Below, in pieces: positions 31,998 to 42,473 of a DNA stretch of 64,000 nucleotides; the stretch's first letter is position 1; every line of letters begins with the position of its first letter. The stretch comes from Mycoplasmopsis bovis PG45 (GTDB lineage: Bacteria; Bacillota_I; Bacilli_A; Mycoplasmatales; Metamycoplasmataceae). The translations under genes and the position numbers were made by a program. Location of the stretch: NCBI RefSeq assembly GCF_000183385.1, contig NC_014760.1:372001-436000 (forward strand). The letters are read 5' to 3'. The notes beneath the pieces are model-generated. The model made no database searches. It had not been told where the DNA came from and saw only the letters and a list, made by a program, of their open reading frames with translations.

Positions 31998-34730
31998 TTA
32001 ATAACTCACAGATAAAACAGAAGTTCTATTAGTTTTAGTGTTTACAATTAATTTTTTAATTTCAAAACAAATTGTATTAACGAATGCTAAAGGAAGTGAC
32101 CATGAAAGCAGTATTCCATTATGAAAGGTCAATAAGTGTTCATACATTCTAAAAACTTTAGCTAAGTTAGGAACAAATGCTACCAGAATAACGAATAGTG
32201 AGCTAAATGAGATAGCAGCAAAAACAGGTCAGTATTTTTTAATATTGGCTTTGAATATACTGTTGTTATTAATTAAATTAATAGCATTTATCGACGTAGC
32301 AATTCCCATTGTTACAAAGGCACAAGTTGAAGCAATAGTTAGTAAATTTAAACCACTGTAAAATCTAATTGTATATAGTGCGCCGGCAGTATATGATAAT
32401 AGAGATACTAAGCTTATAACCAAAGCTTGTCATAGTAAATTTATTCCCATACCACGGGCGAATATGCTTTCACTCTTACTATAAGGTGGTCTATGCATAA
32501 CATCAACTTCTGAATCAATTATACCTAGTGCTATAGCTGGCAAGCCATGGGTCAATAGATTAATTCATAAAAGTTGTGAAGCACTAAAAACATAAAATTC
32601 GCTATCAGAAAAATAATTTTTGAATGCATAATAAAAAGCAATTAGACCGATGAGCATTACAATAACTTCAGTAACTGATGAAATTAGTAAGTTCATAATC
32701 ACTGTTTTTACTTTGTCATATATTTGTCTGCCGTTTTTAACAGATCTTACTATTGTGTTGAAATTATCATCAGTTAGTATAAAGTCAGCTGACTGTTTAG
32801 CCACATCAGTACCAGTTATGCCCATTGCACAACCTATATCACTAGCTTTAAGAGCTGGTGCATCATTGACGCCATCTCCAGTCATAGCAACAACTTTATC
32901 ATATGATTGTCATGCTTTAACTATTCTAAGTTTATCACTAGGGTTTACTCTAGAATAGACTGCAATTTTTTGAACGTTATTTCTTAATTTATCATCATCT
33001 CAGTCTTTTAACTCAGAACCATCAAGGCAAATATCATCGCCATTAGGATCATAAATACCTAAATTTGTAGCTATTGACTTAGCTGTTATTAAATTATCTC
33101 CAGTTATCATAACTACTTTTATGCCTGCATTTTGAGCTTCTAAAACGCTTTTAGCAACATTTGCTCGTGGTGGGTCTATCATTGCAACTAGTCCAATAAA
33201 TTCTAAGTCTTCTTCATCTTTGAAGTCAATAGAGTTATGATTAACAGTCTTTTTAGCAAATGCTAAGACCCTATATGATTTGGCTGCTCAGTCATTGTTT
33301 ATTTGCATAACTTCATCTTTGTCTATGTTATTGCACTTAGTAATAACAACATCTGGCGCTCCCTTGGTTATCATAATTTTATCGCTCTTGTTATCTTTAA
33401 CTAAGACCGACATCATTTTTCTATCACTGTCAAAAGGCAAAGTATGAATAATATTATTTGTCTTAAGTAATTCTTGCTTTGTAACACTATGCTTAAGCGC
33501 AAAAAGTAAAAGTCCAGTCTCAGTAGGATCGCCAATTTCTTTTATCTCTTCATTGTCAATAGTTAGGTATGCGTCATTGCAAAAGCAAAGTGAGTTTAAT
33601 AATTCATTAAATTCATTTCTGTTTACATCAATTTTGTCTAAAAATCCTTTTTTATTGAGGTATAAGTCAACAACCGTCATCTTGTTTTCTGTTAGTGTAC
33701 CTGTTTTATCAGTGCAAATGATATTAGCTGAGCCTAGAGTTTCGACTGCTAAAAGGTTTTTAACCAATCCTTTTTCTTTGCTAATTTTTGATACTCCAAT
33801 GGACAAAATAACAGTAGTAAAAGCAATTAATCCTTCGGGAATAGCAGCAACTGCTAAAGATATACCAGTAATTAATGAGTTAGTGTAAACATCAGGATTA
33901 GTTCAGCTTCCACTAGATACATTATTGAAAACTATTTGAAGAAGCATACTAATGAAAAGCAAAATAATTCCTGAGTAGCCAAATCATTTGCTTAATTTAT
34001 TTAACTTAGTTTGTAAAGGGGATAAATTTTTCTTTTGATTTTGCAAACTTGAGTTAATTTTACCTATTTGAGTTTCTTTTCCAACACTTTCAACAATATA
34101 AGAAGCTTTACCATTAGATACAAAAGTTCCTGAATAAACTAAATGTTTATTTTCAGCTAAAGTTTTATCATCAGTTGCATTTCAATTAGTAGTTTTTAAA
34201 ACTGCTTCACTTTCGCCAGTTAAGCTACTTTCAACAACATAAAAATTTGATGCATTAACTATTCTTCCATCAGCATTTATAGTATCACCAGCCGATAAAA
34301 GAACTAAGTCACCAACAACCAACATATTAGCAGGTATATTTTGTACTTCATTATTTCGTATAACAGTTGAATTGGATATAGTTTTGTTCTCTAAAGCCCT
34401 GACAGCCTGGTCGCTTTTAACTTCTTGATATGCACCAATAGCACTGTTTAATAGTATCACAAGCATAATGATTGCAGGCTCAACATAGCCAATGATTATT
34501 TGTGTGCTGTTTCTAGAACCTTTTATATGTTCAAAAATAGCCAGACTGACACTTATAATAGCCGCAATTATAAGCAAAATTACCATAGGGTCAATAAATT
34601 GCTTAAAATAAGCAACTATTGGGTTTATTTTTTTGCTTTTTGTTAATGTATTTTCGCCATATTTTTGTAAATTTATAGCAACTTGTTCGTCACTAAGCCC
34701 ATTAAATTTCTGTGCTTCATCCCATTTCAT
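31998..34730 (-). CDS. P-type cation-transporting ATPase (calcium pump type, P2)
   Basis: Ion pump of 910 residues in the cell membrane. An N-terminal cation ATPase domain ([18 protein letters not shown]) comes first. TGES at 171-174 is the actuator loop. AAIPEGL in helix M4 is the ion-binding turn. DKTGTLT has its phosphorylated Asp at 341, [10 protein letters not shown] (616-625) is the hinge, and a C-terminal cation ATPase domain holds four to six helices. The PEGL motif and C-terminal helices fit the PMR1/SERCA-like Ca2+ pumps; other cations are possible. Eight or more TGA Trp codons. Start ATG at 34730 after GAGGTACTTATT. Terminator downstream, tRNA-Ser upstream. Confidence 0.93.
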
Positions 34731-34800
34731 AATAAGTACCTCTTATTTAATGTTAATATAATACATTAAAATCTAAATAGTAAAAAAGGTATAAAAAAAA

Positions 34801-34893
34801 TGGCGGGGAAGAGAGGGTTCGAACCTCCGCGGGTGTTTTATCACCCCTAACGCGTTAGCAATGCGTCCTCTTCACCAGCTTGAGTACTTCCCC
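34801..34893 (-). tRNA. tRNA-Ser (anticodon GCT)
   Basis: A class II tRNA with long variable arm. Acceptor GGGGAAG (34887-34893) pairs with CTTCCCC (34805-34811), discriminator G and encoded CCA (34801-34803). The T arm carries GGTTCGAACC. The anticodon loop is TTGCTAA. Confidence 0.95.
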
Positions 34894-35104
34894 AGCGCAT
34901 TTAGCCTTTTTATTATAGCAAAAATAATTTTTATCATAAATATATTTATTTTGCTTTATAACAGAGTTTTTGTTCAAATTTACGTGTAGATTTTATTATA
35001 AAAGTTATATAAATAATAGCCACATTTTGTGCTTTTTAGATGATAAAAACTAAAATTTGGTAAATATAGATGTAACCAATTAGGCTGTTTTATAGGAATT
35101 TATG

Positions 35105-35992
35105 TTATTCACTTAGCTTTTCGTTTATAAATTCTGTTAATTCATCCTTAAGCTCTATATTATCCAATGCATAGTCAATATTAGCTTGAACAAATCCTTT
35201 GACTGAGCCTAAGTCATATCTTGTTCCTTCAAATACAAATGCATAGATATCTTGTTTATATTCATTTTGCAATTTTTCAAATGCATCAACAACTTGAATT
35301 TCATTAGATCCATCATATTCAATTTTGCTAAGTATGTCTAATATTTCACTATTGAATACATATCTTCCTAAGATTGCTTTATTGCTTGGTGCTTCACTTA
35401 ATTTTGGTTTTTCTACAGCACCTTTAATTTTGAAAAAGTTTGTACTCTTTTCATTTTCATCTATAGGCGCAACAATTCCATATTTGGGTATATCGCTATC
35501 GCTTACTGATTGAACTCCCAAGATGTTTGAACCTGTTTTATAGTAAAATTCAATCAATTGTTTAATTGCAGGAACTTTAGATTTTATTAAATCATCTCCT
35601 AAAATAATTGCAAATGGCTCATCTTTAATAACGTTTTTTGCACATGCTAAGGCATGTCCTAAACCATTTTGACTATGCTGGATAACAATTTTAATCAGAC
35701 CTTCCTTATTTGTTGATTTCACCTTTTTTAATAGTGATAACTTATTTTTTGATTCTAATTCAGTTTCTAATTCTTTATTAACAGCAAAATAGTTTGCAAT
35801 ATCTTTTTTTCTTTCGCTAATAATAAGAATTATTTCTTCGATGCCTGCTTCTATAGCTTCGTCAACAAGCAAACTAATTAATGGTGTATCCAAAATAGGC
35901 AAAAGTTCTTTGTGCACAACTTTTGTCATAGGCAAAAATCTAGTGCCTCACCCAGCAGCTGGAATAATTAATTTTCTAACTTTTTTATTCAT
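35105..35992 (-). CDS. galU: UTP-glucose-1-phosphate uridylyltransferase
   Basis: Makes UDP-glucose from glucose-1-phosphate and UTP, the sugar donor for glycolipids and polysaccharides. 295 residues, normal size. LIIPAAGWGTRFLPMTKVVHKELLPI is interrupted in the standard code by a TGA read as Trp. The GxGTRxxPxT nucleotide-binding motif is there as GWGTRFLPMT, followed by the catalytic KE. ILGDDLI and AVEKP are further conserved blocks. Start ATG 35992 with GGAATAAT upstream. It follows the cupin gene by one base, so the two form an operon. It fits with the phosphohexomutase and membrane glycosyltransferase in this window. Confidence 0.95.
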
Positions 35993-35993
35993 A

Positions 35994-36326
35994 TTATTCC
36001 TTATTATGTATTGATATTCATATTGCATCAGCAGAAGTTGAAAGAATTTTATGCCTGCTGTTCTTTTTTACAAAAAGACAGTCGCCAGCTTGCATATTAA
36101 TTTTCTTATGACTATCGTCTAAAAGTGATGCAGAGCCTTGAACTAAAATTGCGACTTCATCATGATCATTATTAATTAGCCAGTCTGTAGAAGCAGAATT
36201 AGAATATATTAGCTCAATGTTGCTGTTGCCTAATTGAGCTATATTATAAAATTTTTCGCAGCCTAAAATTGGTTTAATTAAATTGTTAGAGTATATGTTA
36301 TTGATTAATTTTACATTATTGTCCAT
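35994..36326 (-). CDS. Small cupin-domain protein
   Basis: A 110-residue single-domain cupin. NNDHDEVAILVQGSASLL and AGDCLFVKKNSRHKILS are the two cupin motifs of the beta barrel, with possible metal ligands in HDE and the distal His. The start is uncertain: ATG 36326 or ATG 36344, neither with a Shine-Dalgarno. An upstream TAATAT box suggests a very short leader. One base separates its stop from the galU start, so a link to sugar-nucleotide metabolism is likely (for example a sugar-phosphate isomerase or a regulator), but no activity can be assigned. Confidence 0.75.
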
Positions 36327-36369
36327 ATGTATAAATATTATCATTTTCAATTAAATAAATAAGTAAGGA

Positions 36370-36395
36370 AAATAAAAAATGGCCATAGCCATTTT
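36370..36395 (-). terminator. Terminator downstream of tRNA-Ile
   Basis: AAAATGGC (36376-36383) pairs with GCCATTTT (36388-36395), with TTTTTTATTTT following on the minus strand. Confidence 0.8.
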
Positions 36396-36411
36396 GGACA
36401 CAAAAGTGAAA

Positions 36412-36488
36412 TGGTGCGAACGAATGGACTTGAACCATCGACCTCACGATTATCAGTCGTGTGCTCTAACCAGCTGAGCTACGCTCGC
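36412..36488 (-). tRNA. tRNA-Ile (anticodon GAT)
   Basis: 77 bases including encoded CCA. Acceptor GCGAGCG pairs with CGTTCGC with one G-U pair. D arm AGCTCAGCTGGTTAGAGC, anticodon loop CTGATAA, T arm with GGTTCAAGTCC. It lies 63 bases after rpsI on the same strand with no own promoter evident, so it is probably processed from the rplM-rpsI transcript. Confidence 0.96.
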
Positions 36489-36494
36489 ATTATA

Positions 36495-36519
36495 TTCGCC
36501 ATAATATTATAAAGGCGAA
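36495..36519 (-). other. Hairpin between rpsI and tRNA-Ile
   Basis: TTCGCC and GGCGAA with a 13-base AT loop and no T-run after it, so more likely a processing or stabilising hairpin than a terminator. Confidence 0.4.
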
Positions 36520-36551
36520 TTGAATAAAGTTAATGATTTTATTGCAAAAAG

Positions 36552-36959
36552 TTAACGTTTTGAGAATTGACGAGCACGACGTGCTTTGTTAAGACCTGGT
36601 TTTTTACGTTCAACACTACGAGCATCACGAGTTAGCATTCCTGCTGGTTTAAGTTTAGCTCTGTATGTGTCACTTGCTAATAATAAAGCTCTAGCAATAC
36701 CTAATCTTATAGCACCAGCTTGACCTTTAAGTCCACCACCACGAACATTAACTAAGATATCAAATTGACCTTTGGTTTCTGTTAATACTAAAGGTTGTTC
36801 AGCATCTTGAATATGTAAGTCAGAAAGTAAGTAGTTTTTAGCTTCACGGTTGTTAATTGTGAATTTACCTGAGCCAGGTCTAAGAATAACTCTAGCAGTA
36901 GATGACTTACGACGACCTAAGCCTCTATATTCAATCATTGATGAATTAGATTTTGCCAT
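36552..36959 (-). CDS. rpsI: 30S ribosomal protein S9
   Basis: Small-subunit protein of 135 residues whose C-terminal tail reaches the P-site t[24 protein letters not shown] is split by nothing and matches the family start. [23 protein letters not shown] is the core, and the end [16 protein letters not shown] tail (here [12 protein letters not shown]) is intact with the terminal KR. One base after the rplM stop, the usual rplM-rpsI pair. Confidence 0.98.
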   Translation of the reverse strand: MAKSNSSMIEYRGLGRRKSSTARVILRPGSGKFTINNREAKNYLLSDLHIQDAEQPLVLTETKGQFDILVNVRGGGLKGQAGAIRLGIARALLLASDTYRAKLKPAGMLTRDARSVERKKPGLNKARRARQFSKR

Positions 36960-36960
36960 A

Positions 36961-37395
36961 TTATCTCACCTCTAATCTTTCTGGCTTTTGTGCAGCATAT
37001 TTGTGTTCTGGACCAGCAACAACAAATAGATTTCTTCTTTGTTTGTTTCCTAATTTAGTGTGTGGAAGCATTCCGTGTATTGCTTTTTCAACAATAGCAG
37101 TAGGTTTCTTAGCTCTTAATTTTGCAGCTGTAATACTTTTTAGTCCGCCAGGGTATCCTGAGTGATGGTAGTAAACCTTGTCTTCTTCTTTTTTGGCTGT
37201 AAAAATAGCTTTTTCAGCATTAATAATAATTACATAATCGCCCATATCAGCATTAGGAGTGAATGTAGGTTTTGTTTTGCCTCTAAGAACAGAAGCCACA
37301 AAAGCAGCTAAACGACCAACTACTTGGTTTTCAGCATCAACAACAAATCACTTCTTATTAGCTTTTTCACGATTAACAATTGTAGTTTGTCTCAT
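36961..37395 (-). CDS. rplM: 50S ribosomal protein L13
   Basis: Large-subunit assembly protein of 144 residues. [45 protein letters not shown] and [19 protein letters not shown] are the family's conserved blocks. Start ATG 37395 with AAAGGAGATGCAC upstream. First gene of the rplM-rpsI-tRNA-Ile unit. Confidence 0.98.
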
Positions 37396-37447
37396 GTGCA
37401 TCTCCTTTTCTCTATGTTAACTATTGCAATTAGTAAATAGCCTTTTT

Positions 37448-37476
37448 ATTATATAGTAAATAATATATTTAAAAAG
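37448..37476 (-). promoter_or_regulatory. Promoter of rplM-rpsI
   Basis: Minus-strand TATAAT at 37448-37453 with a poor -35 (CTTTTT) 17 bases upstream. The leader is about 45 bases. Confidence 0.5.
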
Positions 37477-37511
37477 ATAATTTTCTAATTTTTGTTTATT
37501 CATTAACAAAG

Positions 37512-37547
37512 CAAAAAGCACCACAAGTTAACTTGCGGCGCTTTTTG
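37512..37547. terminator. Long hairpin left of the IS30 element
   Basis: CAAAAAGCACCACAAG pairs with CTTGCGGCGCTTTTTG (two mismatches) and has T5 on either strand, so it can stop transcription from both sides. With the IS30 element absent it would separate rnpB from rplM. Confidence 0.55.
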
Positions 37548-37605
37548 TTGCCTTTTGTTAAAATTTGAGTATCTAAATTAAAAAAGAAAGGCTTTTACAT
37601 TATAT

Positions 37606-38856
37606 ATGATTAGCAATGACAAAAATACTAGTTATTCAACTGACCTATGCTTGCTTAAAAAGAAATTAAATGTGCACGGCAAGTACAAGTTTAATTATGT
37701 ACATTATGTAATTGATGAAACGAATTGAGATGAAATATTGACCAAGTCAAATCACAAAACCAATAAAAATAACATTAGCCCGTTGAGACTTAAAGAAATT
37801 CTTGAAAGGCTAATTGCAGGCTATGATATGAAAACTGTTTCTAATATTGTGGGGTTTAAATCAAGATCAATTTATAACTTATTTGACAGAATTACAATTG
37901 AAACAAAGCGTGGCTATGCTAAATATCAAAAGAAATGTAAATTGTGTGGTATGGACTTAAAAGGCAAAACAATATATGTAATTAGTGCTCTCAAATTTTT
38001 GAATTTAATTGAAACAAGACATGATTCAAAAAGATTAGAAAACAATTCTAAATTGCTTATGAAATACATTGAGATTTTTAAGTTTTACAAACAGTTACTG
38101 TACTTTTATTTGAAGAATAGAAATAGTTTTAACTTAGATAGTAAAGCTGTTAAACAGTCTGTGGCAAGCATTATTTTTAAATACATAAGAGAACTAGAAG
38201 CACAGGGAAAGCTTCAAAATTCATATATTCCATCAGTTCAAAACTTTTACCGTATATTGGCTAAACATAGTGCTTTTGGTCTAAAATTAGATATTCTTCC
38301 ATATAAATCAAACGGTAAATATGGAAGTAGAACAACAGTAAAGCATGAGACAAAGAAGAAAACAATAGGCAAACTTATTACTGAACGTCCAGAATCAGTT
38401 AATTTAAGGCTAAATGACAATGATTATGAAATGGACACTGTAATTGGTTTAAGATCTGACAATTATTGCATTCTTACATTAATCAACAGAAAATCTAGAA
38501 TGTTTTATTGCACGCTCTCTAGAAGAAATGCAAAAGCAATAAAAGAAAATTTGGAGAAATTGATTAAGGACAATAATCTTGTTATTGACACATTAACTAT
38601 TGATAATGGAAGTGAAAATTACAAACTTCCAGAGATAGAATCAATCAAAGAAATTTTCCATTGTCATCCTTATTCATCATCAGAAAAAGGTAGCATTGAA
38701 AATGCTCACAGGCTTTTAAGAAGATACATTCCAAAGGGAAAATCTATAGATAAATATGTTGGTCAAGATCTAAAACCAATAGCCGATTTTATAAATTCAC
38801 ATCCAAGAATTTATAAAGGTGTCTCAGGCTTTAAATGTGCTAAGCAAATGCAATAA
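37606..38856 (+). CDS. IS30-family transposase
   Basis: DDE transposase of 416 residues. An N-terminal helix-turn-helix lies at about 55-90 (RLIAGYDMKTVSNIVGFKS) and a short CKLCGMD Cys pair near 110. The catalytic core follows with YEMDTVIG (Asp), TIDNGSEN (Asp) and KGSIENAHRLLRRYIPKG, the IS30 glutamate block that continues into the typical N-R-x-x-R-x-x-x-P-K stretch. The start is ATG 37606; one TGA (Trp) near 37725 joins the N-terminus to the rest. The gene looks intact. Related copies are known in M. agalactiae and M. bovis. Confidence 0.92.
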
Positions 38857-38882
38857 AAATTAACATCAACACAAAATTTTGC

Positions 38883-38910
38883 ACTTTTGAGTACTCAAAA
38901 GTATCTTTTC
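38883..38910 (+). terminator. Terminator of the IS30 transposase gene
   Basis: A 20-base perfect palindrome, ACTTTTGAGT with its complement, followed by TCTTTTCTTTATTC and a T-run. Confidence 0.6.
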
Positions 38911-39111
38911 TTTATTCTTTTTTTATGCTTTAGGCCATTTTCTTGTCAGAACAACCAAAAATTGGTATTATTTTTTCAATACTCAAATTAGGTGCTTTTT
39001 AATTTAAGAATTTATATTCTAATTTTTGTTAATGAATAATATGCATTGTTTAAATAAAAAATAACCCAATTTATGAGTCAAGGAATTATACAAAAAGTTA
39101 GTAAATAAATA

Positions 39112-39140
39112 TAAAAAAAACTCTTACATTTGTAAGAGTT
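39112..39140 (-). terminator. Terminator of rnpB
   Basis: ACTCTTACA (39120-39128) pairs with TGTAAGAGT (39131-39139), followed on the minus strand by eight T. Confidence 0.9.
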
Positions 39141-39432
39141 CTACATCTATAAGCCACGTTCTGTTCCATACTATATGTAAGGCGCTAACAATTTATCTAA
39201 TCAAGGTTAACTTGATTCTTTCCTAGATTCATTTATCATCAGAAAGTTCCCCTACCAAAATTTGGGTTTCTAGCTCATGGAGTTTACCCGTTTCACTATT
39301 CTCGTCTCTGTGGCACTAGTCGTCTAAGCCTGATTTTATTAGAATCAGCATGAACACTACAATCATCGCAGATTGTGCTAGCGTGGACTTTCCTCTACTA
39401 AAATAATTAGCAGCTGTTAGCCGATGTCATTT
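39141..39432 (-). ncRNA. rnpB: RNase P RNA
   Basis: Catalytic RNA that cuts the 5' leader off pre-tRNAs. The two universal halves of helix P4 are present: AGAGGAAAGTCCACGC (39381-39396 in complement) near the 5' end, and ACAGAACGTGGCTTAT (39149-39164) near the 3' end. The internal order and the GGTAGGGGAAC-like block fit a Firmicutes (type B) RNA. Ends are approximate. The 5' end lies about 18 bases after the holA stop, so its promoter must lie within the holA 3' end unless it is cotranscribed. Confidence 0.9.
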
Positions 39433-39449
39433 AATTATACTCTAGATAC

Positions 39450-40412
39450 TTAATTAAAAAAAGTTATCAAAAATCTTTCAAAGCCAATTTTTTCACTAAT
39501 TAAGCCATTTTTTATATCTTTATCTAATTTTGAAAGCGACAAAATCATTTTTTTAATTTTATTTATGCCAATTTTGCTTAAAAAATAACTAATTTTTTTG
39601 ATTCTATAACTATTTAATTTTAAGTCTCTACTTAATTGGTCAATACTTAAATGACACACTTTGTAAGCATATATTTGATGAGCAATTATAAAAATCTGGC
39701 TAATTTGACCTATTAGTGCACTTATTTCAGTGCCTTCAAGCATTTTTTCTTTATATTTTGACCAAATAATGCCTAAATCATTAGTCTCTAAGGCATTACT
39801 AAAAGCAAAGACGTCATCACCCAGCATTGTGTCTGTGCTATTTTCAATAACTTCAGCACTAATGTGTTTTTCTAAATTCGAAAGCTTTATAATTTCAGCA
39901 CTAAGCATTAAGGTATCATTATTGACTTTATTTATTAATAATTTAATGGCTTCATCATCAATATGTAGTTTATGCTTATTAGCCAATGATTTTGCAAGAG
40001 AAAATAATTTACTTTCACTAATTTCTTTGGCTTCAATCATAGTTACTTCATGATTATTATTTTCAAAAATAAATTTAGTTCATGAATTAACCGAAATCTT
40101 ATCTTTTGAAATGATGTTCTCATTTATGAACACAAAAATGTCCTGATTATTCACGTTTATTGCATTAATTAAGTCATCAGCATTTTTTAAATCATCTTTT
40201 AGAATACTTTTGTCAAAAAATGGCAAAGCATAAATTAGAAATAGTTTTGAACCTGTAAATAAGTTGTTTGAACTAGCAGAAGATATTAAATCATTTATTG
40301 AAGCTTGATCATCAAAACGGAATATTTCCAAAACTTTGTCATTATGTTCTTTTCTAATTCTTTGTACTTCTTGCTCAATCAAAAATTTTTCAGGCCCATA
40401 AATAAATATCAT
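39450..40412 (-). CDS. holA: DNA polymerase III subunit delta
   Basis: Clamp-loader subunit of 320 residues that opens the sliding clamp during replication. MIFIYGPEKFLIEQEVQRI is the typical start (Walker-like but non-catalytic). NLFTGSKLFLIYALPF, NNDTLMLSAEIIKLSNL and GDDVFAFSNALETND are conserved blocks of the AAA-like and collar domains. Normal length, TGA Trp near 40080. The divergent gap to the methyltransferase gene is 183 bases. Confidence 0.92.
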
Positions 40413-40595
40413 AGTTATTATTATATTTTAAAATTAGCAACGGTTTTCAAATGGCATTACATTCTGTTCATTTTCTAAAATAAACTAGCGGTTATACATT
40501 ATCAAATATAATTAGTATAACTTTAATGCGCTTTAGGCAAAGGTCACTTTTCAGCATTGAAAAACATATTAGTTATCCAAAAAAACGGAGGGAAA

Positions 40596-41654
40596 ATGCA
40601 CACTAAACATACAATATTGAATATTGATGCACTAAAAATGAATAGTCACATTGATGATGAAAGTGTTGACTTAGTTATCACATCGCCACCTTATCCTATG
40701 ATCAAAATGTGGGATGAAATTTTTGAAATTAATGAAAATGAAATAAAAACTGAAGCAGATGTAAATAGTGCATTTTTAAAAGCAACCCAATTTTTGAATA
40801 ATATTTGAGAAAAAGTTGATAAAAGTATAAAGCCTGGCGGGATTGTTTGCATTAATATTGGTGATGCAACTAGAAATTTAGGTGGAAATTTTAGATTATT
40901 TAGTAATTCTGGACAAGTTATTAATTTTTTTATAAAGAAGGGATATTTACAGCTACCTAGCATAATTTGACGCAAACAAACAAATGCACCTAATAAATTT
41001 ATGGGTTCGGGTATGCTTCCTGCTGGCGCATATGCAACTTTAGAGCACGAATGAATCTTAATTTTCCGTAAAGGCATAACAAAAAGAGAGTTTAAAAATG
41101 CTAAAGATAAGTCCTTAAGAAACGAAAGCGCTTTTTTCTGAGAAGAAAGAAATGTTTGATTTAGTGACTTATGAGACTTTAAAGGAATAAAACAAAAAAA
41201 TGATATAAAAAATTCTAGAGATAGAACTGCAGCTTACCCAATAGAGCTTCCCTATAGGCTTATTAGTATGTTCAGTGTAAAAAATGATATAGTTTTTGAC
41301 CCATTTTTAGGTACTGGAACAACAACATTGGCTTCTATGTTATTACAACGTAATTCAATTGGGGTTGAGATCGACAAATCATTATGCAACCACTTTAAAG
41401 AATATTTAGTAAAAAATGATGTTAAATTAGTTGATAATTTTAATGACAAAATAAGTAAAAGAATTTCATCTCATACTGAGTTTGTTAAAAAAAGAGTAAA
41501 TGAAGGAAAACTTTTAAAACACTATAATAGCATTTTAGGTACTGAAGTTATGACTAGCCAGGAGAAATTTATAAGTTTTAATAAAGTTAGTTCTATTAAT
41601 AAAATTGATGATAAAACATTTGAAGTTATATACAAAACATTGCAAAGCGAGTAA
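40596..41654 (+). CDS. Site-specific DNA methyltransferase, probably N4-cytosine (type II R-M)
   Basis: A 352-residue S-adenosylmethionine-dependent DNA methylase. DLVITSPPYPM (SPPY at residues 30-33) is the catalytic motif IV. FDPFLGTGTTTLAS (235-248) is the AdoMet-binding motif I, placed after motif IV, which is the beta-class order. The S-P-P-Y form favours N4-cytosine methylation. GGAGGG lies four bases before ATG 40596, so upstream in-frame codons were not used. Several TGA codons are read as Trp. It converges on a gene that looks like its restriction partner; together they should form a type II system. Confidence 0.87.
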
Positions 41655-41661
41655 TTGTGCA

Positions 41662-42369
41662 TTACTTGCTTTTTAAATAGTCCTTTAATTCTTTTATGTT
41701 TGAAACGATGATTTTTATGTTTCCATCATTCTTGTTCAGATTGTATTCAATAATTGGTATTTGAATATTTTCAATTGCCTTTGTAATTTTCTTATGCTCA
41801 TATGATATAGGCTTAATTTGTATTGGTTTACCATTAATAAAAGCATCAATATTTAATGATTCTTCCGATGCTGTTGATAATCTTCAAATATAGTTGCAAC
41901 CAGTAAGTTTTATTATATGCTCAACAATTAATTTTTGAACGCTAAGTCCAGTAAAAGTCTTTTCAAACATTAACTTTTTGACTCAAACTCCAACATCATT
42001 TTTAAGACTCTGTTCATCATATGAATTTAGCATATTTTGAAAATTCTTTAACATACTAAAAATTTTGTTTATGGCATTGTCTACTGCCTCATCTTTACTA
42101 AAACCATACTCAATAACAGCAGTTTCATAATACTCTTCTCAATTTCTAACGGAAGGAATAAGATTAGAACTTTGACTTTTTATGTAACTTTCATATTGTT
42201 TGAATAATTCGGACAATTGCCCAACATTTTTGGGACTAGTGGCTTTAGTAAATTGATTTGCAAGATTCACAATTGGACTAAAATACTTAGGGAAATTAAT
42301 CTTTTCAAGACATTCACTATTTTGAATTATTGCTTCATATCTAAAATCATCATTTTGTTTTGTTTTCAT
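41662..42369 (-). CDS. Probable type II restriction endonuclease (MjaI-like)
   Basis: A 235-residue protein, convergent with the methyltransferase and separated from it by seven bases. NIDAFINGKPIQIKPISY (residues 173-190) fits a PD-(D/E)xK nuclease core: D175, then eight residues, Q184-I-K186, with Gln in the Glu position as in some type II enzymes. WEEYYETAV (77-85) and TFTGLSVQKLIVEHI look like the blocks I remember from MjaI-family enzymes. MjaI itself cuts CTAG and is paired with an SPPY methylase. CTAG does occur in this window, so it must be methylated if it is the target. Start ATG 42369. No frameshift seen. Confidence 0.65.
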
Positions 42370-42473
42370 ATCTTTTGCACTTATTCCATTCCATTAAGTT
42401 TATTTTTATTTTTTAATAATTATATGTTAAAGTATTATTCTAAGGATATCTTTAAATTTGAAGGAGATTTTAT

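Larger units (their letters stand above)
37562..38989. mobile_element. IS30-family insertion sequence (about 1.43 kb)
   Basis: Terminal inverted repeats share AATTTGAGTAT (37562-37572) and its complement (38979-38989). One intact transposase lies between. Flanks look loosely alike (TGCCTTTTG against TGCTTTTTA), but no exact target duplication is visible. It is inserted in the non-coding gap between rplM and rnpB, harming neither. Confidence 0.75.

Noticed and set aside
39112..39432. The structured stretch next to holA considered as tmRNA or 6S RNA
   Set aside because: Both P4 sequences of RNase P RNA are present, which settles it as rnpB.
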